64,000 bases of DNA. Source: Pantoea endophytica. GTDB lineage: Bacteria; Pseudomonadota; Gammaproteobacteria; Enterobacterales; Enterobacteriaceae. Made by a program: the position numbers and the translations under genes. This document shows, in pieces, positions 20,359 to 28,958 of this stretch. How positions within the stretch are numbered: the stretch's first letter is position 1; each line of letters begins with the position of its first letter. Under the pieces are notes generated by a model that had not been told where the DNA came from, did not search any database, and worked only from the letters and a program-made list of their open reading frames with translations. Where the stretch lies: NCBI RefSeq assembly GCF_002858935.1, contig NZ_PJRT01000018.1, positions 62,001 to 126,000 on the forward strand, written 5' to 3'.

Positions 20359-21864
20359 TTAGCCCAGCGTCGGCATGCTGAACTCAGATACGGTCTGCTG
20401 GCCGCTCGGCCAACGCACGGTGGCGGTTTTCATGCGGGTGTAGAAACGCACGCCGTCTGGACCGTGCACGTTCAGCGCACCAAATACCGAACGCTTCCAG
20501 CCGCCGAAGCTGTGGAACGCCATCGGAACCGGTACCGGCACGTTAACGCCAACCATGCCAGCTTCGACGTTCTGCACGAACTCACGCGCGGTGTGGCCGT
20601 TGCTGGTGAAGATGGCGCTACCGTTACCGAATTCGTGGCTGTTAACCAGCTGCAGTGCGCTGTCGTAATCGCTGGAACGCATGATGCTCAGCACCGGCCC
20701 GAAGATCTCTTCGCGCCAGATAGTCATATCCGACGTCACATTGTCGAACAGCGTGCCGCCAACGTAGTAACCTTCTGCATGGCCAGCAACCTGTATGCCG
20801 CGGCCATCAACCACCAGCTTCGCGCCTTCCTGCTCACCTTTGTCGATGTAGCCCAGCACTTTCTTCTGGTGCGCAGCAGAAACCACCGGCCCCATTTCAT
20901 TCTCTTCGGCACCTTTCTGGATGCCAGGACCGACGCGCAGCGCTTTGATCAGCGGCGTCAGACGCGCAATCAGTTTGTCTGCGGTGTCGTCACCCACGGC
21001 AACCACAACCGGCAGCGCCATGCAGCGTTCACCCGCTGAACCAAACGCGCCGCCCATAATGGCGTTCACGGTGGCATCGAGATCGGCATCGGGCATCACG
21101 ATGGCGTGGTTTTTCGCCGCGCCAAACGCCTGCACGCGTTTACCGTGGGCGCTGGCAGTTTTATAGATGTGCTCCGCTACGCCGGAAGAACCCACGAAGC
21201 TGACTGCGGCGATGCGCGGATCTTTGTAAAGCTGCTCGGCATCTTCGTTAGACGAATGCACCACGTTGAATACGCCATCCGGCAGGCCCGCTTCTTTCAG
21301 CAGTTCGGCCATGCGCACAGATGCGGAAGGATCCAGCGCCGGTGGCTTGAGGATAAAGGTGTTGCCGCACGCCAGCGCGATGGGGAACATCCACAGTGGC
21401 ACCATCGCCGGGAAGTTAAACGGTGTGATACCGGCGACAACGCCGACCGGCTGCATCAGCGAATAGCTGTCAACGCCGGTGCCCACGCTCGGTGAGTTCT
21501 CACCTTTAATCAGATGCGGAATACCGCAGGCATACTCGATCACTTCGATACCGCGCGTCAGTTCACCCAGCGCATCGGACCACACTTTACCGTGCTCAGA
21601 CACGATCAGTGCCGCCAGCTCTTCGCGATGTTTTTCCATCAGCGCTTTAAAGTTGAACATCACACGGGCACGACGCAACGGCGCGGTTTTCGACCATTCC
21701 GGGAAGGCGGCATGCGCGACTTCAATCGCCTTTTCCACTTCAGCAGCGGTGCTCTGCGTCAGTTCACGCACGACTTTGCCGGTCGCCGGATCGTACACGG
21801 GAATGGTTTCATTGCTGGCGCTGTGGGTAATTTTGCCGCCGATAAAGTTTCCTACGATAGTCAT
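20359..21864 (-). CDS. iolA: Malonate/methylmalonate semialdehyde dehydrogenase (CoA-acylating) IolA/MmsA
   Basis: 501 residues, an aldehyde dehydrogenase superfamily enzyme. It converts malonate semialdehyde to acetyl-CoA (and methylmalonate semialdehyde to propionyl-CoA), the last inositol step. The catalytic Cys is in GSAGERCMALPV; FILKPPALDPS and VGSSGVAEHIY belong to the cofactor site, and FGGWKRSVFG is typical of MmsA. First gene of iolAB; its upstream region carries an ATGAAAT box at 21965. Confidence 0.94.
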   Translation of the reverse strand: MTIVGNFIGGKITHSASNETIPVYDPATGKVVRELTQSTAAEVEKAIEVAHAAFPEWSKTAPLRRARVMFNFKALMEKHREELAALIVSEHGKVWSDALGELTRGIEVIEYACGIPHLIKGENSPSVGTGVDSYSLMQPVGVVAGITPFNFPAMVPLWMFPIALACGNTFILKPPALDPSASVRMAELLKEAGLPDGVFNVVHSSNEDAEQLYKDPRIAAVSFVGSSGVAEHIYKTASAHGKRVQAFGAAKNHAIVMPDADLDATVNAIMGGAFGSAGERCMALPVVVAVGDDTADKLIARLTPLIKALRVGPGIQKGAEENEMGPVVSAAHQKKVLGYIDKGEQEGAKLVVDGRGIQVAGHAEGYYVGGTLFDNVTSDMTIWREEIFGPVLSIMRSSDYDSALQLVNSHEFGNGSAIFTSNGHTAREFVQNVEAGMVGVNVPVPVPMAFHSFGGWKRSVFGALNVHGPDGVRFYTRMKTATVRWPSGQQTVSEFSMPTLG

Positions 21865-22288
21865 GTCGTTGCCTCTTAGATGTGAAGTTCCCTGCAGATA
21901 GCCCGTTCGAACCGCGACGCTGCGTGTGCAGGCAATACTTAAAGCGTGCTATGAAGCTATCGTAATGAAATGAATTTTTCAAATACTTCTTTTTAGAAAA
22001 TTTCCTTTTAGCGGCATGGATCGCATTTTTTCCGCCTGCGCTGACAGCCGGGTGTAAATCAGCCCGTAGCGCTGCACTGCTGGCGCTAAAGGCTCGCCAA
22101 ACCGCTCTGCCGCTAAGCCGTTGCCCGCACCGAATTTATGTCTGAAATCCAGCTTCCCCATGCAACGCGAAACGAAATATGAAATTTTTGCGAGGCAGAT
22201 CCAATATCTGATATTTCATAATTCAATAATAATGAAATAAATGTTCTCTTTGCAGCACCTAATCCGTATCCGTTTACAGGAGCCGCAC
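21865..22288. promoter_or_regulatory. iolA/iolI divergent regulatory region with ATTTCAT boxes
   Basis: A 424-bp gap, AT-rich around its promoters. ATGAAAT occurs at 21965-21971, 22179-22185 and 22232-22238, and ATTTCAT at 22213-22219; the last two boxes form an inverted pair with a 12-bp spacer just before iolI. No convincing gene; a 60-residue frame at 21979-22161 has no recognisable features. Confidence 0.6.
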
Positions 22289-23104
22289 ATGGCCATCGAT
22301 CCGACCCGTTTCTGTATTAACCGTAAAATTGCGCCCAGGCTAACGCTGGAAGCCTTCTTTCAGCTGGTACAACGCCTGGGATTGAGCAAGGTTGAACTGC
22401 GTAATGACATGCAGAGCGGCAAGGTAACCGATGATCTCAGCGCGGCGCAGCTGCGCGCGCTAGCGGATAAGTACCACATTGAAATCGTGACGATTAACGC
22501 GCTCTATCCGTTTAACCGTGCCGATGAGTCGCTGCTGGCTAAAGCCGACGCGCTGCTACAGGAAGCTCGGGCCATCGGCGCAAAAGCGCTGGTGATGTGT
22601 CCGCTCAATGAAGGGATTGAGATTTCGCCCCAGCAGACGCTGGAAGCGCTGCAGGTATTGGCGCCGCGCTTTGAAAAGTATGGCATTCAGGGGCTGGTTG
22701 AACCGCTGGGCTTCCCGGTCAGCTCGCTGCGCTCGGCGGTGCAGACGCAGCAACTGATTCAGCAAGCAAAAGTCCCGTTTAAGGTGCTGCTCGATACCTT
22801 CCATCATCACCTGTATGAGAACGCCGAAAACGAGTTCCCGCAGGAGATTGATATCAACCATATTGGTCTGGTGCATTTATCCGGCGTGGAAGATACCCGC
22901 CCAACGGCGCAACTGACCGATGAACAACGCATCATGCTCAGTGACCGCGATGTGCTGAACAGCGTGGCGCAGGTGAAACGTCTGGAGATGTTGGGCTATA
23001 AAGGCATTTACGCATTTGAGCCGTTTGCCTCATCGCTGGAGACGTGGAATACCGCTGAGATTGAACGCCAAATTCGCTACAGCATCGAGTTGCTGCAAGC
23101 CTGA
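22289..23104 (+). CDS. iolI: TIM-barrel inosose isomerase-like protein, IolI-type
   Basis: 271 residues from the ATG at 22289, preceded by AGGAG. A xylose-isomerase-like TIM barrel with metal-site segments VEPLGFP (Glu), LLDTFHHHLY (Asp/His), GLVHLSGVED (His) and FEPFAS (Glu). In Bacillus, IolI interconverts 2-keto-myo-inositol isomers, allowing D-chiro-inositol use. IolH, another TIM-barrel protein of the pathway, is the main alternative. It is transcribed alone, with the shared iol boxes upstream and a terminator behind. Confidence 0.8.
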   Translation: MAIDPTRFCINRKIAPRLTLEAFFQLVQRLGLSKVELRNDMQSGKVTDDLSAAQLRALADKYHIEIVTINALYPFNRADESLLAKADALLQEARAIGAKALVMCPLNEGIEISPQQTLEALQVLAPRFEKYGIQGLVEPLGFPVSSLRSAVQTQQLIQQAKVPFKVLLDTFHHHLYENAENEFPQEIDINHIGLVHLSGVEDTRPTAQLTDEQRIMLSDRDVLNSVAQVKRLEMLGYKGIYAFEPFASSLETWNTAEIERQIRYSIELLQA

Positions 23105-23148
23105 AAACGAACCCTTATCTGTGTCTAATGACACATTTTGTTAGTGTT

Positions 23149-23173
23149 GGCCTCGGTCGGAGGCCTTTTTTTA
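23149..23173 (+). terminator. Rho-independent terminator of iolI
   Basis: GGCCTC / GAGGCC stem with a 5-nt loop, followed by eight T residues. Confidence 0.82.
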
Positions 23174-23181
23174 TCCCCGTC

Positions 23182-23288
23182 ATAATTTACGTGATAGCTG
23201 CGTTGGCCGCGATTGTGCGCCCCAGTCACTTACAAATGTAAGCTCCTGGGGACTTACAATCTTGCCGCCTTGCTCTAACGTAAATTAT
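23182..23288. repeat. ERIC (intergenic repeat unit) element
   Basis: About 107 bp. Ends are a perfect 11-bp inverted repeat, ATAATTTACGT and ACGTAAATTAT. The centre holds CCCCAGTCACTTAC and ATGTAAGCTCCTGGGGACT, which match the known ERIC consensus cores (ERIC1/ERIC2 primer regions). It sits between iolI and the MFS gene. Confidence 0.9.
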
Positions 23289-23346
23289 TTAGGGGATATC
23301 GGATTCACCGAGAACAACTACGCGTCTATTTAACCTCCACCATCGG

Positions 23347-24540
23347 CTATTCCGGCATCCGCTTAATCATGCGCAGCGTGCAGAACAGCGCTAAACACAC
23401 CAGCAGTGCGGTGAGGAAATAGACCAGCGACACGCCGGCATAACTCATGATGAAACCGGCGATCGGCCCGGTGATGCCCAGCGATAAATCCATAAACGCC
23501 GTATAGGTGGCGAGCGCGCTGCCCTGATTCTGCTGCGGCACCACTTTCACCGCCACCACGCCAATCGCCGGGAATACCAGCGAGAAACCCGCGCCGGTGA
23601 GGAAAGCGCCCATCTTCGCCATCCACGGGTCGAATGAACCGGCCACCAGAAACAGGCCCATCGCTTCTACCGAAAAGCAGATACTCGCCACGCGCAAGCC
23701 ACCGAGCTTGTTGATGGCATTCGGAAACAGCAGACGCGTGCCGACGAACGCGGCGCTGAACATGGTCAACGCGAAGGCGGCGCCATCCCAACCTTTATCC
23801 TGATAAAACAGCGTGATAAAGGTGGCGATCACGCCAAATCCGGCGGAACCCATCGCCAGAATCAGGCCGAAACCGTACACCTTGCTCAGCACGTCACGGA
23901 ACGGCAGCGGCTTGGCTTTGCTGCCTTTCACCGGTGCACGCGGCAGCGCCAGCGCAATTGCCAGCACACTAATGGCAATGATGATGCTGGAAAGCAGCAG
24001 CAAGCCGCCGCTGCGGAAAATCACCACGCCGAGCGGCGCACCAATCGCCATCGCGCCATAGGTGACAATGCCGTTCCACGAAATCACCCGGCCAATATGC
24101 AGCGAACCGACGCGCGCCACGCCCCACAGCGACGTGCCGGTGCCAGAAAAACTCTGTCCGATGCCGAGAATCACGCGCCCCAGACACAGCAGCACCAGGC
24201 TCAGCACGCCCTGCCCATCGCTGAGCGCCGACAGCAAAATACAGATGCCGCTCAGCAAGCATCCCACCAGCCCCAGCACCACCACTTTTTTCGGCCCCCA
24301 CATATCGGCATAGCGTCCCGCGTGTGGGCGACTGAGCAGCGTGGCGATGTATTGCAGGCTGATCACCAATCCGGCCCAGAAGGCGTTGTAACCCAGTCCG
24401 TCATGGACAAAACCGGGCAGCACCGCCAGCGGCAAGCCGATGGTGAGATAGCTGGCAAAGTTGAACTTCACGATGGAAAGGATCAGTAAATTGAGGCGAA
24501 AACGACCGTGTTCAGGTGCGGCGGCAGGCGAGTCAGGCAT
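23347..24540 (-). CDS. MFS transporter, YhhS/YfcJ family
   Basis: 397 residues with about 12 hydrophobic spans and the MFS loop 2-3 motif GRYADMWGPKKVVV. YLTIGLPLAVLPGFVHDGLG, GVARVGSLHIGRVISWNGI and LTGAGFSLVFPAIGV follow the YhhS/YfcJ family layout. Substrates of that family are poorly defined; efflux of sugars or drugs has been suggested. Although it follows the inositol genes, it is convergent with iolI and separated by a terminator and an ERIC element, so I would not call it the inositol permease. The start ATG lacks a clear ribosome site. Confidence 0.82.
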   Translation of the reverse strand: MPDSPAAAPEHGRFRLNLLILSIVKFNFASYLTIGLPLAVLPGFVHDGLGYNAFWAGLVISLQYIATLLSRPHAGRYADMWGPKKVVVLGLVGCLLSGICILLSALSDGQGVLSLVLLCLGRVILGIGQSFSGTGTSLWGVARVGSLHIGRVISWNGIVTYGAMAIGAPLGVVIFRSGGLLLLSSIIIAISVLAIALALPRAPVKGSKAKPLPFRDVLSKVYGFGLILAMGSAGFGVIATFITLFYQDKGWDGAAFALTMFSAAFVGTRLLFPNAINKLGGLRVASICFSVEAMGLFLVAGSFDPWMAKMGAFLTGAGFSLVFPAIGVVAVKVVPQQNQGSALATYTAFMDLSLGITGPIAGFIMSYAGVSLVYFLTALLVCLALFCTLRMIKRMPE

Positions 24541-24634
24541 GAGTGATTGCGCTCGTGGGTGACGGAATTTTTATAACAAGAGGATAACTATACGCCATTT
24601 GGTTTTATCCGCATCAGTGAAATGCCCAGTTTTA

Positions 24635-24668
24635 TGGTCATCATTTCGTCATATCGCGCTCGTAGACT
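24635..24668 (+). promoter_or_regulatory. Possible Pho box and -10 upstream of the ABC importer
   Basis: TGGTCAT (24635-24641) and TCGTCAT (24646-24652) form 7-bp direct repeats with an 11-bp period, each keeping GTCAT of the PhoB half-site CTGTCAT. A weak -10 (TAGACT, 24663-24668) follows 10 bp later, the usual spacing for PhoB-activated promoters. The match is only 5 of 7 in each half. Confidence 0.4.
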
Positions 24669-24704
24669 CGCCCCCAATCAAATCCCAAAGAGGATAACAA
24701 TCTG

Positions 24705-24770
24705 ATGACGCCCCTGATTTCTCAGGCGCGCGTGCGTAACGCTCACGCCTTCGCGCGAGGTGGCCGATGA
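24705..24770 (+). CDS. Possible 21-residue leader peptide overlapping the ABC ATPase start
   Basis: ATG at 24705 with AGAGGA 10 nt upstream. The frame encodes 21 residues (MTPLISQARVRNAHAFARGG then R) and stops with TGA at 24768-24770. That stop overlaps the ATG of the ATPase gene in an ATGA arrangement, which normally means translational coupling. GCGTG and CACGC inside the frame can pair as a hairpin. Too short for any family call; it may be a leader rather than a functional peptide. Confidence 0.4.
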   Translation: MTPLISQARVRNAHAFARGGR

Positions 24771-25480
24771 CGCATGCCGCGCTGCCTATTGAATTGAAAA
24801 ATCTCAGATGGTCGGTGGATAACCTGACTATTCTGCACGATCTCTCCCTGACCATTCCCGCAGGCGAAATTCTGGCGCTGCTCGGCCCGAGCGGCTGTGG
24901 CAAAAGCACGCTGCTGAAACTGCTGGCGGGTTTGTTGCAGCCCACCGCCGGCGAACTGTGGATCGGCCAACGCTGCGTGGCCTCACCGCGCCACTGTGAT
25001 GCGCCGGAAAAACGTAACCTTGGCATGGTGTTTCAGGATTACGCGCTGTGGCCGCACATGTCGGTGGCGCAAAACGTCGCCTTTCCGCTGCGTATGCGCG
25101 GCATGAAAAAAGCCGCCGCGCGGCAACAGGCCGATGCCGCACTGGCGCAGGTGGGCCTTGAGGATTTTGGCGATCGCAAACCGGCGCTGCTTTCAGGCGG
25201 CCAGCAGCAGCGCGTGGCGCTGGCGCGTGCGCTGGTGGCGAAACCGGCCATTCTGCTGTTCGACGAACCGCTCTCCAACCTCGACCGCGACCTGCGTGAA
25301 ACTCTGGTTCACACCATGGCGGATTTGCTGCGCGCGGCGCGCATCACCGCTGTTTACGTTACGCACGATCGCGACGAAGCCAACACGCTGGCCGACCGCA
25401 TCATTCACCTGGCGCAGGGCCAGATTGTTTCCGTTACTCACCTCTCAGGGGACTGCAATGCCATCTCTCAAGTCAGTTAA
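24767..25480 (+). CDS. ABC transporter ATP-binding protein (FbpC/PotA-type)
   Basis: 237 residues with Walker A GPSGCGKST, Q-loop VFQDYALWPHMSV, signature LSGGQQQRVALARAL, Walker B ILLFDEPLSNLD and switch His in YVTHDRDEA. It lacks the long C-terminal regulatory domain of PotA or MalK. It energises the importer formed with the next two genes. The frame overlaps the binding-protein start by 23 bp, so the three genes form one tightly coupled operon. Substrate unknown. Confidence 0.9.
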   Translation: MTHAALPIELKNLRWSVDNLTILHDLSLTIPAGEILALLGPSGCGKSTLLKLLAGLLQPTAGELWIGQRCVASPRHCDAPEKRNLGMVFQDYALWPHMSVAQNVAFPLRMRGMKKAAARQQADAALAQVGLEDFGDRKPALLSGGQQQRVALARALVAKPAILLFDEPLSNLDRDLRETLVHTMADLLRAARITAVYVTHDRDEANTLADRIIHLAQGQIVSVTHLSGDCNAISQVS

Positions 25481-26429
25481 AACAGGAGCCATCAGCGCGA
25501 TGATGTTGACTTCCGCCATCATGATCAACGACGCCCAGGCGCTGACTGTATACACCGCCGGTCCGGGTTCGCTGTCGAAAAGTCTTGCCGCCGGATTTGA
25601 AAAACAGACCGGCATCAAAGTGAATATTTTCCAGGCCACCACCGGCAAAGTGATGGCGCGTCTGGAAGCGGAACAGGCCAATCCGCAAGCCGACGTGCTG
25701 ATCTCGGCTTCGTGGGATACCGCCGAAGATCTGCAACAGCGCGGCTGGCTGCTGCCGTTCAACAGCGCCAACGCGGCGAAGGTGCCGGAGCAGTTCAAAA
25801 CCGCCAACTATGTCGCGCAAGGCATTTCCGCGCTCGGCATCGTGTGGAATACGCAAAGCAACACGCCAGAGCCGAAAACCTGGCAGGATCTCACCGCGCC
25901 CGCCTTCAAAGATAACGTCACCACGCCGGATCCGGCGCTGTCTGGCGCGTCACTCGATCTGCTGATTGGCCTGCAAAACAGCGAAGGCGAAAAAGCCTGG
26001 CAGCTGTTTGACCAGCTGAAAGCCAACGGCATGGTGATGAGCGGCCCCAACGCGCAGGCGGTGACGCCGGTGCTGCAAGGCGCGAAAGCGGCGGTGTTTG
26101 GCGCGGTCGATTACGTCACCTATAACAACATCGCGCAGGGCGAGAGCGTGAAGGTGATCTTCCCGGAAAACGGTACCGTGGTCGCGCCGCGTCCGATGAT
26201 GATCCTGAAAAGCAGCCAACACGCAGATGATGCGAAGAAATTCGTCGATTACGTGCTGTCGGATGAAGGTCAGGAGCAAGTAGCGAAAGCCTGGCTGATG
26301 CCGGCGCGTACCGATATCAAAGCGCAACGTCCGCTATTCACTGAGATCAAGCTGTTACCGACTAATCAGGATGGCAGCAGCGAACGTTCGGCGGTGCTGA
26401 AGCGCTTTGGCGCACTTTTCGGACAGTAA
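25458..26429 (+). CDS. Periplasmic ABC substrate-binding protein (Fe3+/organophosphate-type family)
   Basis: 323 residues from the ATG at 25458 (GGGGACTGCA before it), with a signal peptide ending near NDAQA-LTVYTAG. The fold features TVYTAGPGSLSKSLAAGFEK, NPQADVLISASWDTAEDL, and TPDPALSGASLDLLIG place it among FbpA/AfuA/PhnS-like proteins. True ferric-binding FbpA has an adjacent Tyr-Tyr pair for iron; here the matching region reads VDYVTYNN, without the pair. A phosphorylated or phosphonate ligand is therefore as likely as iron. Second gene of the operon. Confidence 0.85.
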   Translation: MPSLKSVKTGAISAMMLTSAIMINDAQALTVYTAGPGSLSKSLAAGFEKQTGIKVNIFQATTGKVMARLEAEQANPQADVLISASWDTAEDLQQRGWLLPFNSANAAKVPEQFKTANYVAQGISALGIVWNTQSNTPEPKTWQDLTAPAFKDNVTTPDPALSGASLDLLIGLQNSEGEKAWQLFDQLKANGMVMSGPNAQAVTPVLQGAKAAVFGAVDYVTYNNIAQGESVKVIFPENGTVVAPRPMMILKSSQHADDAKKFVDYVLSDEGQEQVAKAWLMPARTDIKAQRPLFTEIKLLPTNQDGSSERSAVLKRFGALFGQ

Positions 26430-26432
26430 GCG

Positions 26433-28082
26433 ATGTCGCGTGCCCTGAATGGCGTGATTCTGCTGGCGTTATTGCTGCTGGTGGCGCTGCCGCTGCTGTT
26501 TATCGTGCTGCAAGCGCTGTTTCCCTACTTCGGCGAAGGTAGCTGGCGCGGTGTCTTTAGCGCTTTCCCGGCGCTACTGGACGATCCGCAGCTGACATCG
26601 ATGTGGCTGGGCACGCTGAAAATCGGCGGCGGCGTGGCGCTGTGCAGTTTGCTGCTGGGCTTACCGCTCGGCGTACTGCGCGGCCTGTTCCGCCTGCCGG
26701 GCGCGGCGTTGTGGGATCTGCTGTTTCTGATCCCCTTTCTGACGCCGCCCTATATTGTGGCGCAGTCATGGACGCTGGCGCTGCAACGCAACGGCTATAT
26801 CGAACAACTCACTGGCATCAACTTCGACAGCCTGCTGTTTAGCAGCAGCGGCATGATTGGCGTGATGACGCTGAACATCTTCCCGGTGGTCTATTTCGCG
26901 GTGTCGCGTTCGCTGCTGGCCAGCGGGCAACGTCTTGCCTGGGTGGCGCGCGTGCATGGCGCATCGGCGTGGCGCGGCTTCTGGCACATCACCTTGCCGC
27001 TCACCTTACCGGCACTGGCGGGTGGCGTGCTGCTGGCGTTTACGCTGGCGATTGAGGAGTACGGCGTGCCTGCGGCGCTCGGTGCGCAGGCGAAGCTGAC
27101 GCTGATGACCGTCGGTATTGAAACCAAACTCGCCGACTGGCCGATCGATCTGCCTGGCGCAGCGTCGCTGTCACTGATGCTGAGCCTGATGGCGCTCACG
27201 GCGTGGCTGCTGCAGCGCAAACTGACCGGCAGCAGCGATGTGACGGCGGTTGGTGGCAAACCGGTGAGTCAGGAACTGGCGCATGCGGGACGCTTACAAA
27301 TCTTAATGCTGCTGCCGTTTGCTGTCACCGTGCTGCTGGCGGTGGTGCTGCCGCTCGGCGCGATGACCCTGAGCGGCTTGCTGAATACGCTCTCCGGCGG
27401 ATTACATCTGAGTAATCTGACGCTACGCCACTTCGGCGCGCTGTTCAGCCAGCAAGGCGATGCGCTGGCGGCCTTCTCCACCAGCATTGGCCTGGCGCTC
27501 GGCGCGGCGCTGCTGACCGGCGCGCTGGGTTTTCTGATCGCCTGGCGCGTATCGGAAGGGAAAACCCGTTTGCTGGCGATGATGGATGGCCTGGCGCTGC
27601 TGCCTGCGGCGATGCCCGGCGTGGTGGTGGGCGTGGGGTTGATTCTGCTGTGGAACCGCGGTTTCTGGCCGTTTTCGCCCTACAACACGATGTTTATTCT
27701 GCTGCTGTCGTACAGCTGTTTGCTGCTGCCGTGGCCGGTGCGTTATGTCAGTAGCGCGCTGCGCCAGCTGGCACCCACGCTGCAACCAGCGGCGCGCGTG
27801 CACGGCGCATCACGTGTGCGGGCGCTGCGTCTGATTGTGCTGCCGCTAGTCGCGCCCAGCCTGCTGGCGGCGATGATGATGGTGTTTGCCGTAGCGTCGC
27901 GCGAGCTGGTGACATCGCTGCTGCTGGCTCCGGCAGGCACGCAAACCGTGGCGATCTTTATCTGGCGTCAGTTCGAACAGGGCTCGGTGGGACAAGGTAT
28001 GGCGATGGCCACGCTGACGCTTTGCGCCAGTTTGAGTTTGATGTTGGCGGCCACGGTGCTGATGCGGCGTCATGAAAAATAG
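26433..28082 (+). CDS. ABC transporter permease, duplicated (FbpB-type)
   Basis: 549 residues with about 12 membrane spans made of two homologous BPD_transp_1 halves. The EAA-loop-like motifs are at VHGASAWRGFWHITLPLTLP (first half) and VHGASRVRALRLIVLPLVAP (second half). One polypeptide forms the complete inner-membrane channel, as in FbpB/SfuB. It starts 3 bp after the binding-protein stop. Together the genes form an ATPase-binding protein-permease operon. Confidence 0.9.
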   Translation: MSRALNGVILLALLLLVALPLLFIVLQALFPYFGEGSWRGVFSAFPALLDDPQLTSMWLGTLKIGGGVALCSLLLGLPLGVLRGLFRLPGAALWDLLFLIPFLTPPYIVAQSWTLALQRNGYIEQLTGINFDSLLFSSSGMIGVMTLNIFPVVYFAVSRSLLASGQRLAWVARVHGASAWRGFWHITLPLTLPALAGGVLLAFTLAIEEYGVPAALGAQAKLTLMTVGIETKLADWPIDLPGAASLSLMLSLMALTAWLLQRKLTGSSDVTAVGGKPVSQELAHAGRLQILMLLPFAVTVLLAVVLPLGAMTLSGLLNTLSGGLHLSNLTLRHFGALFSQQGDALAAFSTSIGLALGAALLTGALGFLIAWRVSEGKTRLLAMMDGLALLPAAMPGVVVGVGLILLWNRGFWPFSPYNTMFILLLSYSCLLLPWPVRYVSSALRQLAPTLQPAARVHGASRVRALRLIVLPLVAPSLLAAMMMVFAVASRELVTSLLLAPAGTQTVAIFIWRQFEQGSVGQGMAMATLTLCASLSLMLAATVLMRRHEK

Positions 28083-28091
28083 TCATACATA

Positions 28092-28120
28092 CCGTAGCGG
28101 CGTGATTCATCACGCATAAA
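28092..28120. repeat. GTAGCGGCGC dispersed repeat, copy 3
   Basis: CCGTAGCGGCGTGATTCATC followed by ACGCATAAA: the GTAGCGGCG core plus the inner GCGTGATTCATCACGC palindrome, 10 bp after the permease stop. A single unit without its partner. Confidence 0.75.
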
Positions 28121-28281
28121 TATGACATTGATGATTAACATTATTTAAGCCGTGATTGTGAGTTTAACTGTCATCTTATCCACATATTTTAAAACCCATG
28201 TCCATGCCGCATTGACCTTACATTTTAAATGGGTAAATTATAGTTTCGATTAGGGATGATTTCTAACCGTAAGGAAACGGC

Positions 28282-28956
28282 ATGTATCACAGTGATTTGA
28301 TACTCAAGGGCATCAAAGCCGATGAGTTGATGGCGTCACAGCTTGAAAAAGCTCTTATAGGTGTAAAAGACCAGGTACTTCAGCAAGCCAGTAAAATTGG
28401 CGACGGAGCAACACGCTTGGTGTATTACACATCTTGCTTCACCGATAACTATCAAGATGTCTGTGCAAAGCTAAAAGAAGAAGACTTGCGCTTCCTGGAT
28501 GGCATTGCCGAAGTGGTCAAAAGACGTGACATTATCTTTAGGCTGGTTCACATCTATTTTGAAGGAATTTTCAGATTCAAAACACGCGAACAACTTTCAG
28601 CAATCAATTCCGGTTTATTAAAAGCAGGCGTGATCATCTCCTCTAACACACTAAACAACCAGACTTTTGTCATTGGAATAACAACAGCTGTTTGCCTTGG
28701 CATAGGCTTTAACTCATCCATCGTCGCCTGGACAGGAAAGACCGCCGCGCTAACTGTTACCGGGCTAGGGCTATACGGCATCGTACAACAAGCTGCTGAT
28801 AGTGCTGAAAGGCTTAGGCTGCAAGCGCCGATGTATTATCAAGCCCTGCACATGCAAAGACTCGAAATGATGTATTTCCTCGTCGAGCCGACTTTTATGA
28901 AAGCTCAAGCATTTGAGAGTGACATTACCAATGCAATAATTAACATGGTGAAGTAG
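28282..28956 (+). CDS. Hcp-linked membrane protein with hydrophobic hairpin, unknown function
   Basis: 224 residues, no family recognised with confidence. Residues 1-110 are soluble and mostly helical. A hydrophobic hairpin follows (about 128-149 and 153-170, rich in Gly, Ala, Ile), then a helical tail to the end. No signal peptide. A good site (TAAGGAAACGGC) precedes the ATG. It is followed after 2 bp by a small membrane protein and then by an Hcp gene. The AT-rich composition differs from neighbours on both sides, suggesting transfer. The hairpin plus Hcp context would fit a pore-forming or membrane-acting type VI cargo; comparison with DUF4225 proteins is worth making. Confidence 0.55.
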   Translation: MYHSDLILKGIKADELMASQLEKALIGVKDQVLQQASKIGDGATRLVYYTSCFTDNYQDVCAKLKEEDLRFLDGIAEVVKRRDIIFRLVHIYFEGIFRFKTREQLSAINSGLLKAGVIISSNTLNNQTFVIGITTAVCLGIGFNSSIVAWTGKTAALTVTGLGLYGIVQQAADSAERLRLQAPMYYQALHMQRLEMMYFLVEPTFMKAQAFESDITNAIINMVK

Positions 28957-28958
28957 GC

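Noticed and set aside
21979..22161. 60-codon frame between iolA and iolI
   Set aside because: Low complexity of evidence: no good start signal and it lies within the divergent promoter region.
23347..24540. MFS gene as inositol permease
   Set aside because: It belongs to the YhhS/YfcJ family, not to the sugar-porter family of inositol carriers; it is convergent to iolI and separated by a terminator and an ERIC element, with no iol box upstream.
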